Below are positions 1 through 5,297 of a stretch of DNA of 5,297 nucleotides, one piece after another. The stretch comes from Thermopetrobacter sp. (lineage in GTDB: Bacteria > Pseudomonadota > Alphaproteobacteria > Rhizobiales > Aestuariivirgaceae). The stretch lies in contig DRPD01000126.1 in the NCBI GenBank assembly GCA_011374735.1, positions 1-5,297 on the forward strand. The letters are read 5' to 3'. How positions within the stretch are numbered: the stretch's first letter is position 1; every line of letters starts with the position of its first letter. The notes under the pieces were generated by a model. It was not told where the DNA came from and made no database searches. It saw nothing but the letters and a program-made list of their open reading frames with translations. Made by a program: the position numbers and the translations under genes.

Positions 1-197
1 ACCGCATGCAGCACCAGCACGTCCAAGGGCCCGAGGCCCGGCTGCCCGGCGGCCGCCATGCAGCGCACCATCCAGCGTTCGAAGGCGTGAAAGGCCAGAA
101 TCATGCCGAACTCCAGCTCCGACAGGGCCGGCGAGGCGCCGCTCGCCAGATGGGCCGAGGAGACGATGGGGCCGAGCGGGGAAGTCTTGTCGTTCAT
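1..197 (-). CDS. Winged-helix MarR-like transcriptional regulator, N-terminal part (runs off left edge)
   Basis: Only the first 65 codons are present. The start at 197 is supported by an AAAGGA Shine-Dalgarno 7 nt upstream and by a 14-bp gap after the dctM stop. A variable, Ser/Ala-rich leader of about 25 residues precedes a helix with the pattern SELEFGMILAFHAFERW (26-42). A short Gly/Pro loop follows, then LGPLDVLVLHAV (55-66), which reads as the start of the helix leading into the winged helix-turn-helix. This pattern matches my memory of the predicted MarR-type winged-helix proteins that often accompany TRAP or catabolic operons. The recognition helix lies outside the window, so DNA binding is inferred. 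As the last visible gene of the dctPQM transcript, it probably controls this operon, the divergent hydrolase gene, or both, in response to the imported ligand. Family assignment is fairly sure; target and ligand are guesses. Confidence 0.75.
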   Translation of the reverse strand, partial: MNDKTSPLGPIVSSAHLASGASPALSELEFGMILAFHAFERWMVRCMAAAGQPGLGPLDVLVLHA

Positions 198-204
198 GAT
201 TGCG

Positions 205-210
205 TCCTTT
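205..210 (-). promoter_or_regulatory. Shine-Dalgarno of the MarR-like regulator gene
   Basis: The minus strand reads AAAGGA here, 7 nt before the ATG at 197. It lies between the dctM stop (214-212) and the regulator start. It fixes the regulator start and suggests translation by ribosomes finishing dctM as well as by fresh initiation. Confidence 0.6.
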
Positions 211-211
211 C

Positions 212-1516
212 TCAGAATCCGGCCATGCGCTGCGGCAACCAGGTGGCGAGGCCGGGGAAGGCGACGATGATGACCACGGCGATCACCAGCAGCAGGAAGA
301 AGGGCAGGGCGGCGCGGGTGATGAACAGGATGTCGCGCCCGGTCAGCCCTTGCAGCACGAACAGGTTGAAGCCCACCGGCGGGGTGATCTGGGCCATTTC
401 CACCACCAGCACCAGATAGATGCCGAACCAGACGAGATCCAGCCCGGCCTGCTCCACCATGGGGATGATCACCGAAGTGGTCAGCACCACCACGGAAATG
501 CCGTCGAGAAAGAAGCCCATGATGATGAAGAACACGGTGAGCGCGGCGATCAGGGCATGGGGGCTCAACCCGAGGTCGCCGATGAAGGCGGCCAGCTGGC
601 GGGGAATGCCGGTGAAGCCCATGGCCACGGTGAGAAAGGCGGCGCCGGCGAGGATGAAGGCGATCATCGCCGAGGTGCGCACCGCGCCCATCAGCGCCGT
701 CATGAAGCTGTCCTTCGACAGGCTGCCCGACGCCCACGACAGCGCCAGCGCGAAGACGACGCCCAGCGCGGCGGCCTCCGTCGGCGAGGCCAGCCCGGCG
801 TAGATGCTGCCGATGATGGCGGCGATGAGCAGCACCACCGGGGCCAGGTGCCCGAGCGCCCTGAACCGCTGCCGCCAGCTGTAACGTTCCTCCTCGCGCG
901 GGATGGCGGCGGGGTGCAGCAGCGCCCACAGCACGATGTAGCCCATGAACAGCGCCACCAGCACCAGGCCCGGCAGGATGCCGGCGATGAACAGCCGGGC
1001 GATGGATTGATCGGTGGCGACGCCATAGACGATGAGGATGATCGACGGCGGTATGAGCAGCCCCAGGGTGCCGGAGCCGGCCAGCGTGCCGATGCTCATA
1101 CGCGGATCGTAGCCGCGCTTGTCGAGCTCCGGGATGCTCATGCGGCCGATGGTGGCGGCGGTGGCGGCGGAGGAGCCGGAGACGGCGGCGAAGATGGCGC
1201 AGCCCAGCACGTTGACATGCAACAGGCGGCCGGGAACGCGGGCCAGCCACGGCGCCAGTCCGGCGAACATGTCTTCCGCCAGCCGGGTGCGGAACAGGAT
1301 TTCGCCCATCCAGATGAACATCGGCAGGGCGGCCAGGGCCCAGGAATTGGAAGCGCCCCAGATGGTGGTGGCCATGGCCTGACCGACCGGCGCGGAAGTG
1401 AACAGGGCGATGCCGGCCACGCCGACGGCAATCAGGGCGACGGCCACCCACACCCCGGCGCCCAGCAGGACGAACAGCAACACGGCGAGGATCAGGCCCG
1501 GCAGGAGGGTTTCCAT
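212..1516 (-). CDS. dctM: TRAP transporter large permease subunit, DctM family
   Basis: This 434-residue protein is the transport channel of a tripartite ATP-independent periplasmic (TRAP) importer. It sits in the inner membrane and uses the sodium gradient to move a substrate handed over by DctP. The length is normal for DctM, and the sequence is hydrophobic throughout, with about 12 membrane or hairpin segments. Family landmarks include ALPMFIWMGEILF (63-75), SGSSAATAATIG (113-124), GTLGLLIPPSIILIVYG (149-165), ASPTEAAALG (243-252), MGFFLDGISVVVL (333-345) and ITPPVGFNLFVLQG (377-390). The two PP-containing re-entrant-loop motifs (IPPS and TPPVGFN) are intact, so the protein looks functional. 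The ATG at 1516 is chosen because it begins the hydrophobic N-terminus, overlaps the dctQ stop as TGATG, and has GGAGAGG just upstream. Longer upstream reading in this frame overlaps dctQ and is not membrane-like. The gene name is generic; the substrate need not be a C4-dicarboxylate. Confidence 0.96.
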   Translation of the reverse strand: METLLPGLILAVLLFVLLGAGVWVAVALIAVGVAGIALFTSAPVGQAMATTIWGASNSWALAALPMFIWMGEILFRTRLAEDMFAGLAPWLARVPGRLLHVNVLGCAIFAAVSGSSAATAATIGRMSIPELDKRGYDPRMSIGTLAGSGTLGLLIPPSIILIVYGVATDQSIARLFIAGILPGLVLVALFMGYIVLWALLHPAAIPREEERYSWRQRFRALGHLAPVVLLIAAIIGSIYAGLASPTEAAALGVVFALALSWASGSLSKDSFMTALMGAVRTSAMIAFILAGAAFLTVAMGFTGIPRQLAAFIGDLGLSPHALIAALTVFFIIMGFFLDGISVVVLTTSVIIPMVEQAGLDLVWFGIYLVLVVEMAQITPPVGFNLFVLQGLTGRDILFITRAALPFFLLLVIAVVIIVAFPGLATWLPQRMAGF

Positions 1517-2049
1517 CACGCCTCTCCGTCGGCCCAGAGGGGCGTGCGGCCGCGCAGAATGGCGATGAAGCCGTCGGCGAAGGCGATGGTGAGGATGACC
1601 AAACCGGCCAGCATCGCCGCTTGCGGGATCCATAGCGGCACCGGCACGATGCCGAAGGACACCTCGCCGAACTGCCAGGAGTCGATGACCATCAGCAACG
1701 TGTGCCAGCTGAAGAAGCCGCTGATGAGCAGCCCGACGGCGCCGGCGGACAGTTCCACGGCACGCCGCGCCCTGCCATTCAGGTTGCGCAGCAGCAGATT
1801 GACGCGGATGTGCTCGCCATGGCGGAGCGTGTGGGCCAGGGCCAGAAACGACGCGGCAGCCAGAAAGAAGCCGGAGAACTCCGCCGCGGAGGGCACCAGC
1901 AGGCCGTAGCGTTCACCAGTCAGCCGGAAGGCGATGGCGTCGATGAGGCGGAACGTCACCTGGGTGGCGACGGTGAGGCAGATGAGCACCAGAAAACCGG
2001 CCGCGGCATAACCGGAGAGCTGATAGAGGCGGTCGAGAAACCGGCGCAT
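1516..2049 (-). CDS. dctQ: TRAP transporter small permease subunit, DctQ family
   Basis: This 177-residue protein is the small membrane subunit that pairs with DctM in the inner membrane and helps dock the loaded binding protein. Four membrane segments are visible at about 14-34, 55-75, 97-117 and 138-160, the standard DctQ topology. Between the second and third lies the family signature AHTLRHGEHIRVNLLL (72-87). The pattern W-x-x-G (125-128) followed by PLWIPQAAM (138-146) is also typical. The start at 2049 is the first ATG giving a short basic N-terminus (MRRFLDRLYQ) before segment 1. Its ribosome site is weak (GGGG, 6 nt upstream), consistent with partial dependence on dctP translation. 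The stop overlaps the dctM start by one base, so production of the two membrane subunits is probably coupled. A loop of about 20 residues between segments 1 and 2 (35-54) is slightly longer than in minimal DctQ proteins. Confidence 0.95.
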   Translation of the reverse strand: MRRFLDRLYQLSGYAAAGFLVLICLTVATQVTFRLIDAIAFRLTGERYGLLVPSAAEFSGFFLAAASFLALAHTLRHGEHIRVNLLLRNLNGRARRAVELSAGAVGLLISGFFSWHTLLMVIDSWQFGEVSFGIVPVPLWIPQAAMLAGLVILTIAFADGFIAILRGRTPLWADGEA

Positions 2050-2073
2050 GGACGGCCCCGTGCTGAGAAAGAG

Positions 2074-2106
2074 CGACCGGGCGGTGGCGTGCCGCCCGGC
2101 CGGTCG
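2074..2106 (-). promoter_or_regulatory. GC-rich hairpin between dctP and dctQ
   Basis: CCGGGCGG at 2077-2084 and CCGCCCGG at 2092-2099 form a perfect 8-bp stem with a 7-nt loop. A competing longer fold pairs CGACCGG (2074-2080) with CCGGTCG (2100-2106) around an inner GCGG/CCGC stem, leaving CCGG (2096-2099) as a bulge. On the minus-strand transcript the stem follows the dctP stop and precedes dctQ, and the next bases include CTCTTTCTC, a poor U-tract. It is therefore more likely a 3'-end stabiliser or partial attenuator than a full terminator. Such an element would favour DctP over the membrane subunits, the ratio TRAP systems need. The structure is seen in the sequence; the role is inferred. 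Confidence 0.6.
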
Positions 2107-2109
2107 GAA

Positions 2110-3081
2110 TCACTTCTGATAGGCGTCGAGGATGGCCTTGCCGTCGGCCCCGGCCTTGGCGGCCCACTCGGCGGTCATTTTCTTGCCGATCTCCTTCAGG
2201 CCGTTCATCAGCTCCGCCGTCGGCGTGACGATGGTCATGCCGTTTGCCTTCAGCACGGCGATCTTGTCCGCCGTTTCCTTCATCGACATCTGCCAGCCGC
2301 GCTCTTCCGCCTTTTTGGCCGCCGCCAGCACCGCCTTTTGCACGTCATCGGGCAGCTTGGCGAAGGCCTTGGCGTTGACCACCACCATGTTCTTCGGCAG
2401 CCAGGCTTGAGTGTGGTGGAAGAACGTCACGAAGTCCCAGGCCTTGGAATTGGCGCCGGTGGAGGGCGAGGTGATCATCGCTTCCACCCGGCCGGTGGAG
2501 AAGGCGGTGGGAATGTCCGGCGCCTCCACCTGGGTGGGCACCGCGCCGGCCAGCTTGGCCAGGGTTTCCGTGGCCGCGTTGTAGGCGCGCATCTTCAGGC
2601 CCTTCATGTCGGCCAGGCTTTTCAGCTCCTTCTTCGCGTAGATGCCCTGCGGCGGCCACGGCACGGCGTAGAGCAGCTTCAGCCCCTGGGCGGCCAGCTT
2701 CTTCTCGATCACCGGGCGCGAGGCGGCCCACAGCTTCTTCGCGGCGTCGTAGTTGGTGGCCAGGAAGGGGATGGAGTCGACCGCGAACACCGGATCTTCG
2801 TTGGACAGGCGCGACATCAGCACCTCGCCGATCGGCACCAGGCCGCGGCGCACCGCGTTCTTGATCTCCGGATGCTTGATGAGCGAGCCGGCGGAATGGA
2901 CGTTGATGACCAGCTTGCCACCGCTGGCCTTCTTCACGTCCTCGGCGAAGGCGCGGATGTTGACGGTGTGGAAGGTCTTGTCGCCATAGGGCGTGGGCAT
3001 GTCCCACGACGCGGCCTGCGCCGCGCCGATCATGGCCGCGGTGGCCACCGCGGCGATGGTGAATTTGGCGCGCATGTGCAT
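2110..3081 (-). CDS. dctP: TRAP transporter periplasmic solute-binding protein, DctP family
   Basis: This 323-residue protein is the secreted binding protein that captures the substrate in the periplasm and delivers it to DctQM. Residues 1-24 form a Sec signal peptide: basic MHMRAK, a hydrophobic Ala/Ile/Val core, and cleavage near AQA-A (residues 21-24). The mature part carries the family hallmark LADMKGLKMRAYNAATETLA (156-174). Its Arg165 is in the position that usually forms the salt bridge with the ligand carboxylate, so an organic-anion substrate is expected. It is followed by the usual hinge-side stretch PTAFSTGRVEAM (191-202), where many relatives have a GxVDG-like sequence. The C-terminal helices include LPDDVQKAVLAAAKKAEERGW (243-263). 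The ATG at 3081 is preferred over the one at 3075 because GGGAGGA lies 8 nt before it; reading further upstream would destroy the signal peptide. It is first in its operon, opposite a 5-oxoprolinase-type gene. Pyroglutamate-binding DctP proteins are known from Bordetella pertussis, so 5-oxoproline is a plausible but unproven ligand. Confidence 0.96.
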   Translation of the reverse strand: MHMRAKFTIAAVATAAMIGAAQAASWDMPTPYGDKTFHTVNIRAFAEDVKKASGGKLVINVHSAGSLIKHPEIKNAVRRGLVPIGEVLMSRLSNEDPVFAVDSIPFLATNYDAAKKLWAASRPVIEKKLAAQGLKLLYAVPWPPQGIYAKKELKSLADMKGLKMRAYNAATETLAKLAGAVPTQVEAPDIPTAFSTGRVEAMITSPSTGANSKAWDFVTFFHHTQAWLPKNMVVVNAKAFAKLPDDVQKAVLAAAKKAEERGWQMSMKETADKIAVLKANGMTIVTPTAELMNGLKEIGKKMTAEWAAKAGADGKAILDAYQK

Positions 3082-3089
3082 GGTGTCGA

Positions 3090-3096
3090 TCCTCCC
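3090..3096 (-). promoter_or_regulatory. Strong Shine-Dalgarno of dctP
   Basis: The minus strand reads GGGAGGA, 8 nt before the ATG at 3081. It is the best ribosome site in the window and decides between the ATGs at 3081 and 3075. Its strength fits the high output expected of a periplasmic binding protein. Confidence 0.75.
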
Positions 3097-3135
3097 TCGT
3101 TGTCGGAATGCGGCTTCGCCCCCTCGTTTTTCCTC

Positions 3136-3163
3136 ATCATACTCCTTAAGGTGAAATTGTCCA
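3136..3163 (-). promoter_or_regulatory. Predicted sigma70-type promoter of the dctPQM-regulator operon
   Basis: On the minus strand a -35 box TGGACA (3163-3158, 5 of 6 matches to TTGACA) is followed after 16 bp by a -10 box TATGAT (3141-3136, 5 of 6 matches to TATAAT). Transcription would start near 3129, giving a 5' leader of about 48 nt before dctP. The surrounding DNA is clearly richer in A+T than the genes. The assignment rests on sequence match alone. Confidence 0.6.
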
Positions 3164-3171
3164 TATTTTGT

Positions 3172-3190
3172 TGACGAAATTTCTCCGTCA
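3172..3190. promoter_or_regulatory. Dyad-symmetric candidate operator in the divergent spacer
   Basis: TGACG (3172-3176) and CGTCA (3186-3190) are perfect inverted 5-bp arms around 9 bp, centred at 3181. A second, overlapping palindrome GAAATTTC (3176-3183) lies inside. The site is about 50 bp upstream of the predicted dctP transcription start, just beyond its -35 box, and about 60-75 bp before the start of the divergent hydrolase gene. It also overlaps a TTGACG (3171-3176) that could be a -35 box for the hydrolase, although I see no convincing -10 at the right distance. A regulator bound here could act on both units. Which protein binds cannot be told from the window; short dyads also occur by chance. 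Confidence 0.35.
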
Positions 3191-3248
3191 TGGTTCATCA
3201 ATTGGTCGAACGGGGATGCGCGATGCACTTACAAAGACGGACGGGGCG

Positions 3249-5297
<2,049 letters not shown>

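Noticed and set aside
1151..1170. GGCGGT/GGCGGC simple repeat
   Set aside because: It encodes the conserved Ala/Thr run of the DctM motif SGSSAATAATIG, so it is coding sequence, not a separate repeat element.
200..1909. Long plus-strand open frame (569 codons) opposite dctM and dctQ
   Set aside because: Its product is a low-complexity Gly/His/Gln/Asp/Arg-rich string with no domain pattern. It is the expected antisense shadow of GC-rich genes, and the minus strand has clear TRAP motifs.
1702..3174. Plus-strand open frame (490 codons) opposite dctP and dctQ
   Set aside because: Composition is His/Gly/Arg-rich without recognisable motifs. It lies fully antisense to well-supported dctP and dctQ.
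3161..3193. CCAT...ATGG inverted arms in the divergent spacer
   Set aside because: The arms are only 4 bp, 25 bp apart, and not centred on the TGACG/CGTCA dyad. Chance is the simpler explanation.
3171..3199. Plus-strand promoter starting with TTGACG
   Set aside because: The -35 match is good, but no acceptable -10 hexamer lies 16-18 bp downstream (best is TTCATC). It is mentioned only as a possibility under the dyad.
3082..3228. N-terminal extension of dctP to an upstream ATG at 3228
   Set aside because: It would bury the signal peptide inside the protein, cross the predicted promoter and ignore the strong Shine-Dalgarno at 3090-3096.

Overview
The window is G+C-rich chromosomal DNA with tight gene packing and strongly GC3-biased codons. 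It resembles an Alpha- or Betaproteobacterium with an organic-acid or amide-using lifestyle. I cannot place it to genus, and no phage, IS, CRISPR, tRNA or rRNA signal is visible.

Layout. The left 60% (1-3081) is one minus-strand operon. Read in its own direction it holds dctP, a periplasmic solute-binding protein (3081-2110); dctQ, the small membrane subunit (2049-1516); dctM, the large membrane subunit (1516-212); and the first 65 codons of a winged-helix, MarR-like regulator (197-1, running off the left edge). The gaps are 60 bp, a 1-nt overlap and 14 bp, so this is a complete tripartite TRAP importer with a co-transcribed regulator. The 60-bp dctP-dctQ gap holds a GC-rich hairpin that may set the protein ratio.

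The right 40% (3249-5297) is one plus-strand gene, open at the right edge. It encodes the HyuA-type ATPase half of a 5-oxoprolinase/N-methylhydantoinase (ATP-hydrolysing) family protein. The window ends about where the HyuB half begins in the usual fused ~1200-residue enzymes. Two normally conserved glycine-rich motifs carry unusual residues.

Between the two divergent units is a 167-bp, locally AT-richer spacer (3082-3248). It contains a good sigma70-type promoter for the TRAP operon, a strong Shine-Dalgarno for dctP and a dyad (TGACG-N9-CGTCA) suited to shared control.

Working model (inference): the TRAP system imports a small carboxylate such as 5-oxoproline (pyroglutamate), a hydantoin or a related cyclic amide. 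The divergently encoded ATP-dependent amidohydrolase opens its ring in the cytoplasm. The MarR-like regulator or a neighbour senses the substrate. The families are ordinary; the points of interest are the pairing, the shared regulatory region and the altered motifs in the hydrolase.
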